DNA of 64,000 nucleotides from Neotamlana laminarinivorans (GTDB taxonomy: Bacteria; Bacteroidota; Bacteroidia; Flavobacteriales; Flavobacteriaceae). A program made the position numbers and the translations under genes. The stretch is from NCBI RefSeq assembly GCF_020523925.1, contig NZ_JAJAPW010000002.1:62001-126000 (forward strand). The letters are read 5' to 3'. The stretch's first letter is position 1. Each line of letters starts with the position of its first letter. Below the pieces are notes generated by a model. That model was not told the DNA's origin, made no database searches, and was given only the letters and a program-made list of their open reading frames with translations. Of the stretch, positions 17,109 to 26,877 are shown in pieces.

Positions 17109-19514
17109 TTATAGAGTATATTGTAAAGCTATAATCAAATTGCGCCCTGCCGCTGCAATACCAGACGAGTATGTTTTGTATCGCTGGTCTGTTATATTTT
17201 CTAAACTTGCAGTTACAGTTGTACTAGGCGTTACTTGATATTGTGTACGTAAGTTTAGAGTGTACCACGATGGGCTGTATGGATTTCCGTTGGCATCAAT
17301 GGCATAAATGTAATCCTTCTCTTGTTCAGATGGTGCTAATTGCAAATAGGAAAACCCATCGCTAAAATTTGTAAAAGCGTCCAGAGTAAATTTATTGTTA
17401 TTCCAAGTAAAATGTGCATTTCCAAAATTTGGAGCAACATGTCTTGCTGGAACTTCAATACCTTCATCTTCTTCGGTACCACCAATTACATTGTATTGTG
17501 CAGTTAATTTTAATTTATTAGTAAAATTTACTTGTCCTCCAGCTTCAAACCCATAAATCCATGCTTTTGATGCATTTTGCATGGCTTGAACATTACTAAG
17601 CTCACCATTGTAAATAATTTCGGTTTCACCGTTTAATGTGTAATTGCGGCGTACTAAAGCGTTATCTAAATACGTGTAATAAGTGTTTACATCAAAAATA
17701 ACTTTGTTATTAAAATTAAGCGTTACACCTAGCTCGCCACCATATGCATATTCTGGTTTTAAATTGTTATTTGGTACAACTACAGAACCTGGTTCAGAAT
17801 CAAAAACCTTACCTATATCATCAATATTTGGTGCTCTAAATGCCGACGATGCATTTAATTTCCATTGTATAGTTTTATTAGGTTCCCAACTAAAACCTGC
17901 AGTTCCTGTTAAGGCATCTGATTCGTTTTCTGAACTTGTAAACGGTAAATTTAAAAACTCATTATTTTCTGTAAAATTAGCTTTACTGGTTACATAGTTA
18001 TATCTTAACCCTGATTGAAATACAAATTTTGGATTAGGCTTATATTTTATACTACTGTAAATAGCAGCAGACTGCCAAGTGGCACCATTAGGGTAACGCG
18101 ATACAGCGTCCTGAAACATATTTGTGTCTATAAATTGCGTTTCTCCTCTAGATTTTATTTTATTGTAAACATACTCTGCTCCATAAAAAAATTCGGTTTT
18201 GGGGCTAAGTGTTTTTTCTAAATCTATATTAAATGAAACTGCGTTTACGCCTTCTTCTGTAATATTCCGCTCTACTGCTTGATAATCGCGATCTATTCTG
18301 CTTTCTTTAAAATTTTGGTAAGCTAACGTTGCTTTTATTTTATCGTATAAATTAGAACTACTGCTTAATTTAGTTATTTGTAAGTTAGACATAAACCATT
18401 TTTGCGGCCCATAATTCCACTCTGCCGAACGCAATAAATTGTCTCTGTAACGAATTAGCCTATCGTAACGAGAATACTGGGAGGTTTCTGTGTAATATAA
18501 TCCGAAATCGAAACTAAAATTGTTTTCTGGCTGAAACTTTACCTTCTGCATAAAATTCCATTGACTATAACCAGAAAATCTTTGAATTAAGGGATCGCTA
18601 TTTTCTACAATTTCATCTCCATTTTCTGTAGTAACTACATATTCTGTTCTTAAATATTCTTCAGGACCGTGGCTTCCCATTTTTAAATCATCAAAATCAT
18701 TAAAGCTAACATTGGTTAAAAATGCCCATTTTTTATATCCTAAATTAAAATCTATATGCCCGGTTTTTTCATTACTGGCAGTTGCATATCGAGCAATGGC
18801 ATTACCACTAAATAACAAATTATTAGTAGCAGAAAATTGAGGTGTTTGCGTGTAAAAGCTCATTACTCCACCTATGGCATCGCTACCATAAATTACAGCA
18901 CCTGCACCAAGTGTAACTTCGGTACTTTTAATTGATAACGGATCTATAGAAATAACGTTTTGCAAATTGCCACTTCTAAAAATGGCGTTATTCATTCTTA
19001 CACCATCTACGGTTATTAATAAACGATTAGTTGAAAAACCTCGTATCATTGGGCTACCACCACCGTATTGACTTTTTTGCACAAACACATGTCCGGTTTG
19101 CTCTAATAAATCGGCACTGGTTTGCGGATTATTTAGTTTAATATCTTTGGCATTTAAGCTTATTATTTTTTGGGGTATATCGCGTTTACTTTGTTGAAAT
19201 TTTGATGCAGATACAACAACCTCATCTAAACCTTGTGTGTTAGGCTCTAAATAAATTATGTTTGATTTTAAATCTGATTTTTTTAAATATTTTAATATGT
19301 GAGAAAGATGTTTTACATATATAATTTCTTGGTCTGAAAAGATAGAAATATTGGCTTCTCCTCTAAAATTAGTAACAACACTTTTTGATTTATCTGAGTT
19401 ATATATAGCTACACCAAACAACGGTTCGTAGGTGTTTGAATTTAATACCTTAATTTGTTGGCCTTGAGAATAAATTGAAAAAATTAAGAAGGAAGCGAGG
19501 TAAAAATATTTCAT
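17109..19514 (-). CDS. TonB-dependent outer-membrane receptor, haem/haemoglobin-receptor-like
   Basis: 801 residues. The signal peptide ends near IYSQGQ. A carboxypeptidase-like regulatory domain (about 22-95) precedes the TonB box and plug: LDEVVVSASKF, SPMIRGFSTNRLLITVDG and GAGAVIYGSDAIGGVM. A barrel ends with LIIALQYTL. The plug motif MIRGF-x-TNR-LLITVDGVRMN with GNLQNV is common in Bacteroidetes receptors annotated for haem or haemoglobin; the ligand is unproven. Third gene of the porZ-recO-receptor operon, starting 3 bases after recO ends. Confidence 0.88.
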   Translation of the reverse strand: MKYFYLASFLIFSIYSQGQQIKVLNSNTYEPLFGVAIYNSDKSKSVVTNFRGEANISIFSDQEIIYVKHLSHILKYLKKSDLKSNIIYLEPNTQGLDEVVVSASKFQQSKRDIPQKIISLNAKDIKLNNPQTSADLLEQTGHVFVQKSQYGGGSPMIRGFSTNRLLITVDGVRMNNAIFRSGNLQNVISIDPLSIKSTEVTLGAGAVIYGSDAIGGVMSFYTQTPQFSATNNLLFSGNAIARYATASNEKTGHIDFNLGYKKWAFLTNVSFNDFDDLKMGSHGPEEYLRTEYVVTTENGDEIVENSDPLIQRFSGYSQWNFMQKVKFQPENNFSFDFGLYYTETSQYSRYDRLIRYRDNLLRSAEWNYGPQKWFMSNLQITKLSSSSNLYDKIKATLAYQNFKESRIDRDYQAVERNITEEGVNAVSFNIDLEKTLSPKTEFFYGAEYVYNKIKSRGETQFIDTNMFQDAVSRYPNGATWQSAAIYSSIKYKPNPKFVFQSGLRYNYVTSKANFTENNEFLNLPFTSSENESDALTGTAGFSWEPNKTIQWKLNASSAFRAPNIDDIGKVFDSEPGSVVVPNNNLKPEYAYGGELGVTLNFNNKVIFDVNTYYTYLDNALVRRNYTLNGETEIIYNGELSNVQAMQNASKAWIYGFEAGGQVNFTNKLKLTAQYNVIGGTEEDEGIEVPARHVAPNFGNAHFTWNNNKFTLDAFTNFSDGFSYLQLAPSEQEKDYIYAIDANGNPYSPSWYTLNLRTQYQVTPSTTVTASLENITDQRYKTYSSGIAAAGRNLIIALQYTL

Positions 19515-19517
19515 TAA

Positions 19518-20237
19518 TTAATTAAAAACTTGATTGAAGATTTGTAAAGATTTTGGCTTTTTAAAATTGCCCAAATGTAACTCAAAATAAAGCAACATCA
19601 TATTTAAAAATGTTTGCCTTTTTTGTGAGCTAATTTTTAAAGTAGAAATAGCATCAAAATTTATGCCTAACATAGTTTTTAATAGTGTTAAATTTTCGCC
19701 TGAAATACTATGTTTATTTGATGGCTGTAGCTCGAATTGCCCTTCGCTTAAATTAAAGTATTGAAAATCAATTTCGGTATCGTCTGGGTAAAACCCCAGA
19801 TACTTTGTTAGTTTTAATAAAAAAAGTAAATGAAAATTAGCAAAATTACTTTGGCTGTCCAATAAAACTAAAGCATTTTCTAAATATTCGTAGAGGCCTT
19901 TATTTTTCTCTTCTTCTTTTAACGAAGTTGCCAAAACCTCTGCCAAAAACATAACTATAGCACTTTTTAAAATATTGGTATGTAAACTTTGGTAAATGTT
20001 TATTGGCTTAGCTTCTTTTATGGCATGTAAATTTCGGTTTTCTTTAAAATTAATTACCAACTGTAACTGAGATAGTAATTGGTAATATGCTGCTTTAGAG
20101 TTTCCTCGTTTACTTTTTAAAACACCACGAATTAAAAAACTTAAAACACCCTTTTCTTGTGTGTAGCAGGTTACTATAAGGTCGTTATCTTTATAGCGTA
20201 TTTTAGAAAGAACAATAGCATTTGTAGTTATTAACAT
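19518..20237 (-). CDS. recO: DNA repair protein RecO
   Basis: 239 residues. An N-terminal OB fold is shown by TNAIVLSKIRYKDNDLIVTCYT and GVLSFLIRGVLKS. A helical C-terminal domain follows, without an obvious four-cysteine zinc site. RecO loads RecA onto SSB-coated DNA with RecR in the RecFOR pathway. It shares one base with the end of the PorZ-like gene and is followed 3 bases later by the TonB receptor, a compact three-gene operon. Confidence 0.9.
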   Translation of the reverse strand: MLITTNAIVLSKIRYKDNDLIVTCYTQEKGVLSFLIRGVLKSKRGNSKAAYYQLLSQLQLVINFKENRNLHAIKEAKPINIYQSLHTNILKSAIVMFLAEVLATSLKEEEKNKGLYEYLENALVLLDSQSNFANFHLLFLLKLTKYLGFYPDDTEIDFQYFNLSEGQFELQPSNKHSISGENLTLLKTMLGINFDAISTLKISSQKRQTFLNMMLLYFELHLGNFKKPKSLQIFNQVFN

Positions 20238-22594
20238 TAGCGAACCACCATTAATTTTATAACCTTGGTTTCGTAAGAATCTAAATCTAAAATCATTACC
20301 AAATACACACCAGATGCCACAATATTATTGGCAAAGTTTTTACCATTCCAATAAGCTATACCTCCATCAATTTCAAGATTATAACCACCAAATCTCTCGT
20401 TTACGTTACTTTGGGCTTCTGCTACCAAATTTCCAGCAATGTCTGTGATTTTTATATTTACATTTTCTGAGAAATCCTTTATTTTTACTTTATCTTCTGA
20501 AATATCGAAACCAGGGCGTACCGGATTTGGGTAGGCAAAAGCATTTTGTAAATCGTTTGACGCACTTGAACTCCCGGAAGAAAACGAAACTAAACCTTGG
20601 CTGGTTGCTATGTAAACAGTACCATTATCTAGATTTAAAGAAATATCTCGTATACTATTTGATGGCAACGGTGAATTGTCTGTTGTGAAATGATATATGG
20701 TATTTTGTCCATCTGAAGAAAAGTGAAACAAACCAGAATTGTCTGTTCCTACCCATTTGTTATTTGAACCGTCTACCTCTATAGCTGTTACATATTGTTG
20801 AAACAATAACTCTTCGGCTTCACCATTTTCTTCTATAATAATTTCGTAAACTTGAACATCATCATCTGTAAAAAAGCCTGAAGTATTGTATAGAACTCTT
20901 AAGCCTCTGTAAGTGCCTATCCATAACTGGTTTTGGTTATCTAGAGCTAAAGCTGTAGCCCAATTACTTGGCATATTCTCATCTTCCGTAGATATACTTT
21001 TTATTTGACCACCGTTCGCTTCATTGTAACCTATTAATCCAAAATTATAACAAGACGTCCATTTTGTACCATCATTACCTATTTCAATATCTGTATAACC
21101 TAAATTTCCGCTCTCAAAAGCATCACCTGTTATTTCTGCAAAACTATAAACTTCCCATTGGTTACTAACTGGATTGAATGATTTTAATGGGTTGCCGGCC
21201 AAACTTGTTAAGGTCCAAAGCAATCCATTACTATCAAACTCTGATGGCCCAACTCTAATATCGATATAATTTGGGTTATTAGGCAAGGATAACGAGTTTA
21301 AACCACTATTTGTTTCGTTGTACAAAGTGGTTGGCAAATCGTCGTTTACTTCTAATAAACCACTAAAAAAAGAACTCACAAAAACCTGATTAAAATTATT
21401 AGGGTTTACAGCAATATGATTTAAAGATTTAGCTTCAAAAACATCATCATAACTAATATTTACCCAATCGTTATATTTTAAATGACTTATACCTCTGCTG
21501 TTTAATGGGTAGGGATTGAAAAAGCCTGTATACTCTCCAAATGTTACCCACAAACCATCTGTGGAAGTTTCTATTGAAAAAGGTATATTTAACAACGGGC
21601 CGTCTGGATGAATTTCTTCGTAATCAATGGTATTTGAAAGACTTGTTTTTAATATACCAAAATCTTCTGTTCCCATATATAGATTGTCTCCATCTGCTAT
21701 TGCTGATGTAAACTCTGTAACAAAAAGCGGATTAACATCGGCTTGAGTTAATAAACTAAAATCGCTGTTATAAGCAAAAACATTATTGGCTGTACTTACA
21801 ACTAAAATACCATTATCGTACCTTAATTTTAGTGGTGCATTATTATATTGATTTAACTGCGTAGCAGCATCGTTAGTAATACTGTAAATACTATTATTAT
21901 TTCTAATAGCATATAAATTTGTTTCGGTAGCCGTTATTCCATTCCAAGAATTTGTGTTTAAGGTTTCCCAGTTTTGATAATCTATTAAAAAGGGACTACT
22001 TACAGATGCTTTTCTAATTCCGTTGCCATCAGCACAAGCGGCATAAATATAATCATTATAAATGGTGGTTTGGTTTACCTGTATTTGTGCTCCATTATCG
22101 CCTATAAAATAGGTATCACCAAACTCTAAACGCTCTAAATTAAAAACGGTGATACCAAAATTTGTAGAAATATACAATTGATTATCTAGCGCATTAAAAT
22201 GATTAATTTGCTTATTGGTAGGTGAAATAGTTACTTTATCTACAATATCTACTAAGGTTAGTACATCATCGTCATCATCAAAAACAATTTCTATTAATCC
22301 TGTTTCGTAACCAATAACAAGTAATTTATATGTAGCGCTGTAAAAAAGTGTTGAAATATTTCCTCCTGAAAGCCCATTTATAGTACTAATTTCTTCCAAA
22401 TTATTTGTAACGGTATCAAAAGAAAAAACAGCATTGGTAGATGCTGCAAACACTTTGTTATCTCCTTTAGTGACATCAATAATTTGATTGTATGAAAAAT
22501 ACCCTTTCCATAGTGCTGAGTAATCTTGAGAATACACATTTACTGAAAATAAAACTATTAAAAAGACAAATAGTTGTTTTAACATATCATTCAT
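20237..22594 (-). CDS. porZ: PorZ-like T9SS protein: beta-propeller with type A sorting domain
   Basis: 785 residues. A signal peptide ends at VNVYSQ. About ten propeller blades of the two-component-regulator type follow (repeats such as NKWVGTDNSGLFHF, NQLWIGTYRGL and GTVYIATSQGL). The C-terminal T9SS type A sorting domain starts near AYPNPVRPGFDIS and ends in VIKLMVVR. Length, domain order and position before recO fit PorZ, the surface component of the T9SS attachment complex that delivers anionic LPS to the sortase PorU. A generic propeller cargo protein is the alternative. Confidence 0.8.
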   Translation of the reverse strand: MNDMLKQLFVFLIVLFSVNVYSQDYSALWKGYFSYNQIIDVTKGDNKVFAASTNAVFSFDTVTNNLEEISTINGLSGGNISTLFYSATYKLLVIGYETGLIEIVFDDDDDVLTLVDIVDKVTISPTNKQINHFNALDNQLYISTNFGITVFNLERLEFGDTYFIGDNGAQIQVNQTTIYNDYIYAACADGNGIRKASVSSPFLIDYQNWETLNTNSWNGITATETNLYAIRNNNSIYSITNDAATQLNQYNNAPLKLRYDNGILVVSTANNVFAYNSDFSLLTQADVNPLFVTEFTSAIADGDNLYMGTEDFGILKTSLSNTIDYEEIHPDGPLLNIPFSIETSTDGLWVTFGEYTGFFNPYPLNSRGISHLKYNDWVNISYDDVFEAKSLNHIAVNPNNFNQVFVSSFFSGLLEVNDDLPTTLYNETNSGLNSLSLPNNPNYIDIRVGPSEFDSNGLLWTLTSLAGNPLKSFNPVSNQWEVYSFAEITGDAFESGNLGYTDIEIGNDGTKWTSCYNFGLIGYNEANGGQIKSISTEDENMPSNWATALALDNQNQLWIGTYRGLRVLYNTSGFFTDDDVQVYEIIIEENGEAEELLFQQYVTAIEVDGSNNKWVGTDNSGLFHFSSDGQNTIYHFTTDNSPLPSNSIRDISLNLDNGTVYIATSQGLVSFSSGSSSASNDLQNAFAYPNPVRPGFDISEDKVKIKDFSENVNIKITDIAGNLVAEAQSNVNERFGGYNLEIDGGIAYWNGKNFANNIVASGVYLVMILDLDSYETKVIKLMVVR

Positions 22595-22653
22595 TTATCA
22601 TTCAAATATATTTATAACTAACGAGTTTTAACTTAAAAAAATATATTAAAAAC

Positions 22654-22687
22654 AAAAAAGCTTCACTTAATTAAGTGAAGCTTTTTT
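22654..22687. terminator. Perfect bidirectional terminator
   Basis: A 34-base perfect palindrome with arms AAAAAAGCTTCACTTAA and TTAAGTGAAGCTTTTTT. It lies just after the stop of gdhA, on the minus strand, and before the porZ start. Confidence 0.85.
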
Positions 22688-22705
22688 TAATTTATTTTGA
22701 CAAAG

Positions 22706-24049
22706 TTAAACAATACCTTGAGCAAGCATAGCATCAGCAACTTTTACAAAACCTGCAATATTAGCACCTTTAACATAGTTTATATAACCATCGTCTTCGG
22801 TTCCGTATTCTATACAAGCATCATGAATATCTTTCATTATGCCTTTTAATCTATCATCAACCTCTTCTCTAGTCCAGCTAATTCTTAGCGAATTTTGTGA
22901 CATCTCTAAACCGGAAGTTGCAACACCACCAGCGTTTGAAGCTTTACCTGGTGCAAACAATATTTTCGCCTTATGAAAAGCTGCTATTGCCTCCTTTGTA
23001 GATGGCATATTTGCTCCCTCGCTAACACACATACAGCCATTTTTTAAAAGCAAATTAGCACTTTCCTCATTTAACTCGTTTTGTGTAGCACATGGCAAAG
23101 CAACGTCACATTTTACGCTCCAGGTTTTTTTACCTTCTTCAAATTTAGCATTAGGATATTCTTTTACATATTCGCTAATTCTACCCCGTTTTACATTTTT
23201 AAGGTCCATAACGAATTTAAGCTTATCTTCATCAATACCATCTTCATCATAAATATATCCGGATGAATCTGATAATGTTAAAACTTTACCTCCTAATTGT
23301 AATATTTTCTCAGCAGCATATTGCGCCACATTTCCAGAGCCAGATATAACTACACTTTTACCTTTAATGCTATCGTTTTTAGTTTGTAACATGCTTTCTG
23401 CAAAGTAAACTGTACCGTAACCAGTAGCTTCTGGGCGAATTAAAGAGCCACCCCAAGATAAACCTTTACCAGTTAAAACGCCTGTAAATTCGTTACGAAG
23501 TTTTTTATACATACCAAAAAGAAAACCAATTTCTCGGGCACCAACACCAATATCTCCTGCCGGAACATCTGTATTAGGGCCAATATGTCTAAATAACTCG
23601 CTCATGAAAGCATGACAAAAACGCATGATTTCGTTATCACTTTTTCCTTTGGGATCAAAATCACTACCTCCTTTTCCTCCACCCATTGGTAAAGTTGTTA
23701 AGGAATTTTTAAACACTTGCTCGAAGGCTAAAAATTTTAAAATGCTTGCATTTACCGTTGGATGAAAACGTAAACCACCTTTGTAGGGCCCTATGGCGGA
23801 GTTCATTTGTACACGATATCCTCTGTTTACTTGAATCTCGCCACTATCGTCTACCCATGACACTCTAAACGAAATTAAACGTTCAGGTTCAACCATTCGA
23901 AGTAAAATATTTTTACCGTAATATATATCGTGTTTAACAATGTAAGGAATAACTGTTTCGGCTACTTCCTCAACCGCTTGTAAAAATTCAGGCTCATGAC
24001 CATTTCGAAGTTTTACAAGGTCTAAAAATTCTTCAATGTTTTTTTTCAT
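22706..24049 (-). CDS. gdhA: NADP-type glutamate dehydrogenase
   Basis: 447 residues from ATG 24049 (MKKNIEEF), the usual length for the hexameric NADP enzyme. An upstream start at 24067 adds six residues and is less likely. PYKGGLRFHP, the catalytic-lysine region LPMGGGKGG and VPAGDIGVGAREIGF are diagnostic. SGSGNVAQYAAEK is the dinucleotide-binding loop. The enzyme makes glutamate from 2-oxoglutarate and ammonia. Monocistronic, with a strong terminator. Confidence 0.95.
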   Translation of the reverse strand: MKKNIEEFLDLVKLRNGHEPEFLQAVEEVAETVIPYIVKHDIYYGKNILLRMVEPERLISFRVSWVDDSGEIQVNRGYRVQMNSAIGPYKGGLRFHPTVNASILKFLAFEQVFKNSLTTLPMGGGKGGSDFDPKGKSDNEIMRFCHAFMSELFRHIGPNTDVPAGDIGVGAREIGFLFGMYKKLRNEFTGVLTGKGLSWGGSLIRPEATGYGTVYFAESMLQTKNDSIKGKSVVISGSGNVAQYAAEKILQLGGKVLTLSDSSGYIYDEDGIDEDKLKFVMDLKNVKRGRISEYVKEYPNAKFEEGKKTWSVKCDVALPCATQNELNEESANLLLKNGCMCVSEGANMPSTKEAIAAFHKAKILFAPGKASNAGGVATSGLEMSQNSLRISWTREEVDDRLKGIMKDIHDACIEYGTEDDGYINYVKGANIAGFVKVADAMLAQGIV

Positions 24050-24184
24050 ATACAATTTGTATTGCAATGGTTATTATTAAAAAAATAATTTTATTTGGCA
24101 AATATACGATATCTACAAAAATATCGTTGATACTTTTATAATTCCGTAATTAAAATGTGGTGATTTTCAGCTCAACTAATAATA

Positions 24185-24215
24185 TTTGTTTGTTTGCGCA
24201 GTTTTTATATATTTG
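24185..24215 (+). promoter_or_regulatory. Bacteroidetes-type promoter
   Basis: TTTG at 24185-24188, a 19-base spacer, and TATATTTG at 24208-24215 match the phylum consensus TTTG-N(17-23)-TAnnTTTG. The expected start site lies near 24222, giving a short leader before the ATG at 24253. Confidence 0.65.
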
Positions 24216-24252
24216 TGAACGCTAATTCGCCTCAACTAAAACAAGCCTTAGT

Positions 24253-25083
24253 ATGCTTAACTTAAAACAATTAGTTTGTTTTTTTTTATTGTTTGTTTCT
24301 CTACAATCAATAAACGCTCAATTAGGTTTTTCCCATGAAATCGGTGCTATAGCTGGCCCTGTTCAATTTAGATCGGATTATGGTTTAAGAGAAGAAGGCG
24401 AAACTAATTTCGGTAATTCTGGTTTTGGCGTTGGTATAGTACATTATATTAATTTTTCTTATCGATCAGACTGTAACTGTTACTCTACAGATACTTTTTT
24501 TAATGACCACTTTAAATTAAGAAATGAGATTTCTTACAACAGAACTAAATTAGAACATTTTGGTGAGTGGGTAGCAGATAGTAAAACATCTGATAATTCT
24601 GAAAGATTAAGGTCTCAAAGCGGTTATGCAAAAAACTTAGATGTAGGTACCCAGTTAGAATTCTTTCCTCTTAGTATAAGAGATTTTCAAGGTTTTGCTT
24701 ACAGATTTTCCCCCTACGTTTCTCTAGGAATACATTACACTTACAGCTCGCCAGAAGCAACAACAACTTATGGTGATGGCAACGTTTTTGATGAAGAAAA
24801 TATTTATTCTTTTTGGTATGCAGATCCAACTTTTTTACCTGCATTAGCAGCTGGAGAAGAACGTGAATATCCTATAGATACTGCTTCATTTTCAACTTTA
24901 TCTGTTGTATCTAGTGTTGGTGTAAGATATAAATTAACTAGAGTGTCAGATTTAGTTTTAGACTTAAGGTGGCAATATTACTTTAGCGACTGGGTTGATG
25001 GTTTAAATCATCAATTAAATTCTAACCAAAATAACGACTGGCTCGTTTGGCTAAACTTTGGTTATATTTATTACCTAAATTAA
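24253..25083 (+). CDS. Outer-membrane beta-barrel-like protein, THC0290_0291-like family
   Basis: 276 residues. A signal peptide ends at SINAQ, then LGFSHEIGAIAGPVQFRSDYG and repeated strand-turn patterns lead to a terminal strand LVWLNFGYIYYLN that suits barrel assembly. A CNCY pair is present near residue 75. The sequence resembles a conserved flavobacterial outer-membrane family I recall as THC0290_0291, of unknown role. It has its own promoter. Confidence 0.65.
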   Translation: MLNLKQLVCFFLLFVSLQSINAQLGFSHEIGAIAGPVQFRSDYGLREEGETNFGNSGFGVGIVHYINFSYRSDCNCYSTDTFFNDHFKLRNEISYNRTKLEHFGEWVADSKTSDNSERLRSQSGYAKNLDVGTQLEFFPLSIRDFQGFAYRFSPYVSLGIHYTYSSPEATTTYGDGNVFDEENIYSFWYADPTFLPALAAGEEREYPIDTASFSTLSVVSSVGVRYKLTRVSDLVLDLRWQYYFSDWVDGLNHQLNSNQNNDWLVWLNFGYIYYLN

Positions 25084-25175
25084 CACTTTATTTTTCATTT
25101 AATTTTTTGTTAAGTTTTAGTATTTTATTATTTGTAATAAATACAATATCTATATTTAAATAATTGAAATTTTAT

Positions 25176-25901
25176 ATGAAAAAGCTATTACTACTATCTA
25201 TTTGTTTCTTCTTTATATGCTTAACTTCATGCGAAAAAGAACAAAAATCTATTTCATTTAAAGAAAAAACGATTACAACCAATAGCAATAAACTTGTTGA
25301 AGTTAACACCATTGAAGCCGATGGCGATAGCGAAGTAGCTACTAAACTAAATAATACACTAAAAAAATCTATAATCTCTGCCTTACATTTTGGTAATCTT
25401 GTAGATGATATTACTGCCTCTTCTATTGAAGAAAGTATAGATGAATTTAACGCTGCTTATATTGAATTTTCAAAAGAATTTGAGGTAGCTACTCCGCCTT
25501 GGGAAGCCCAAATTGACACTGAAGTTTTATACCAATCGTCCGAAATTATATCCATTGCTATAACCACCTATACTTTTGCAGGTGGCGCACATGGTAATAC
25601 CTATATTGCGTTTAAAAATTTTAATCCTGAAACAGGAAATACGCTGCAAAACCAAGAATTATTTAGCGATTTTAACGGATTTAAAACCTTAGCAAAAAAC
25701 TATTTCAATAAAAGTATTGAAGACAAAAGCATACTATTCGACCCAGAAAAGTTTGATTTACCTAAAAACATAGCTTTTACAGACGAAGGTTTAGTTTTAC
25801 TATACAATATTTACGAAATAGGTCCATATGTGGCAGGAATTACAGAATTTCTTATTCCTTATGATATAGTGGCACCTTATTTAGCCTTTAACAACTTTTA
25901 A
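25176..25901 (+). CDS. Lipoprotein with DUF4163 and DUF3298 domains
   Basis: 241 residues from ATG 25176; the frame also opens at a TTG four codons earlier. A signal peptide with lipobox LTSC places Cys about residue 18 of the mature signal, so it should be lipidated. The PdaC/DUF4163-like region with the LNNTLKKSI pattern is followed by DUF3298, shown by TYTFAGGAHGNTY and a FLIPYDIVAPYL ending. This is the RsiV/PdaC-type architecture, often periplasmic and sometimes lysozyme binding. Convergent with the DinB gene, overlapping by 21 bases. Confidence 0.78.
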   Translation: MKKLLLLSICFFFICLTSCEKEQKSISFKEKTITTNSNKLVEVNTIEADGDSEVATKLNNTLKKSIISALHFGNLVDDITASSIEESIDEFNAAYIEFSKEFEVATPPWEAQIDTEVLYQSSEIISIAITTYTFAGGAHGNTYIAFKNFNPETGNTLQNQELFSDFNGFKTLAKNYFNKSIEDKSILFDPEKFDLPKNIAFTDEGLVLLYNIYEIGPYVAGITEFLIPYDIVAPYLAFNNF

Positions 25902-26345
25902 TAAAGCCAAAATATAACCATAATGCAGACCATCATGCATAGCAACGAACTGTAAAGCATCATCAACATTACTTAAAGTGTTACCTGTTGTAGATAAAAC
26001 ATAAGGATTAAAACTATTAAAAACTCCTGCTTTATAATCTTCTTCCGTTTGCTTAATACTCGTTTTTAAAAGCTCTTTTATAACGTCAATTTGCTCCTGT
26101 GCTATAAAGCTTTCAGGTCTAGTTCCTTTTTTATAATTAGCAATTATCTCATCTGGCACTTTAACTTGTAATCCAGATAAACCATAAGTTAAACCTTGCT
26201 CTGCAGATATGCAGTGCGCTATATTCCAAATAATATTATTATTAAACCCATTAGGTACTTTATTTAAAACCTCAAGAGTATTTTCTTCAATAATTTTAAT
26301 GAAAATTGATCGTGTTTTGTTTAAGAATGCGAAAGTGAAATCCAT
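25881..26345 (-). CDS. DinB-fold metal-binding protein
   Basis: 154 residues forming a four-helix DinB/YfiT-like bundle. Three candidate metal-binding histidines are in WNIAHC and MHDGLHYGYI, the usual DinB positions. Members act as thiol transferases or are of unknown function; this one is not assignable. It overlaps the 3' end of the convergent lipoprotein gene by 21 bases. Confidence 0.75.
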   Translation of the reverse strand: MDFTFAFLNKTRSIFIKIIEENTLEVLNKVPNGFNNNIIWNIAHCISAEQGLTYGLSGLQVKVPDEIIANYKKGTRPESFIAQEQIDVIKELLKTSIKQTEEDYKAGVFNSFNPYVLSTTGNTLSNVDDALQFVAMHDGLHYGYILALLKVVKG

Positions 26346-26401
26346 TATAAAATTTTATTTTGCTGTGAATATAGCTTTATTTTGTGCTTTAAACTAAAAA
26401 C

Positions 26402-26755
26402 ATGAAAAAAGTATATTATTTAAAAACATGTAATACATGTGTTCGTATTTTAAATGAATTGAATTTACCAACCGAATACATTTTACAAGACATAAAAACA
26501 GAGCCTATAACAGTTAAGCAGGTAGAAGAAATGCAAACACTTGCAGGAAGTTATGAAGCTTTATTTAGTAAACGTGCCAAATTGTACAAGGAAATGGACT
26601 TAAAAAACCAAGATTTAACAGAGCGCGATTATAAAAATTATATTTTAGAACACTACACATTTTTAAAACGTCCAGTAATAATTTCTGAAAACCATATTTT
26701 CATAGGAAATTCAAAAAAAACGGTTGAAGACGCAAAAACTGCTATATCCGGTTAA
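26402..26755 (+). CDS. ArsC/Spx-family thioredoxin-fold protein
   Basis: 117 residues, the usual length for ArsC/Spx proteins. The N-terminal YYLKTCNTCVRIL carries a CNTC motif (CxxC rather than the CxxS of some members). ALFSKRAKLYK and LKRPVIIS-x-x-H-x-FIG are the other family marks. Known relatives reduce arsenate with glutathione or interact with RNA polymerase (Spx); flavobacterial copies are mostly uncharacterised. Single gene, divergent from DinB. Confidence 0.82.
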   Translation: MKKVYYLKTCNTCVRILNELNLPTEYILQDIKTEPITVKQVEEMQTLAGSYEALFSKRAKLYKEMDLKNQDLTERDYKNYILEHYTFLKRPVIISENHIFIGNSKKTVEDAKTAISG

Positions 26756-26833
26756 TTATAAAGGGTTAAACTTATTTTATTAACCTATAATTACGGTTGT
26801 TTAACTAAAATATTGTTAAACAATTTTTTATTT

Positions 26834-26849
26834 CTAAACGATTAGTTAG
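26834..26849. promoter_or_regulatory. Candidate TetR operator, site 1
   Basis: CTAAACGATTAGTTAG, an imperfect palindrome matching 13 of 16 positions of a second site at 28127-28142. It overlaps a -7-like element TAGTTTTG (26847-26854), so a bound repressor would block transcription of the peroxiredoxin-like gene. Confidence 0.55.
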
Positions 26850-26877
26850 TTTTGCATAGAAGTTACGACAAAGAAGT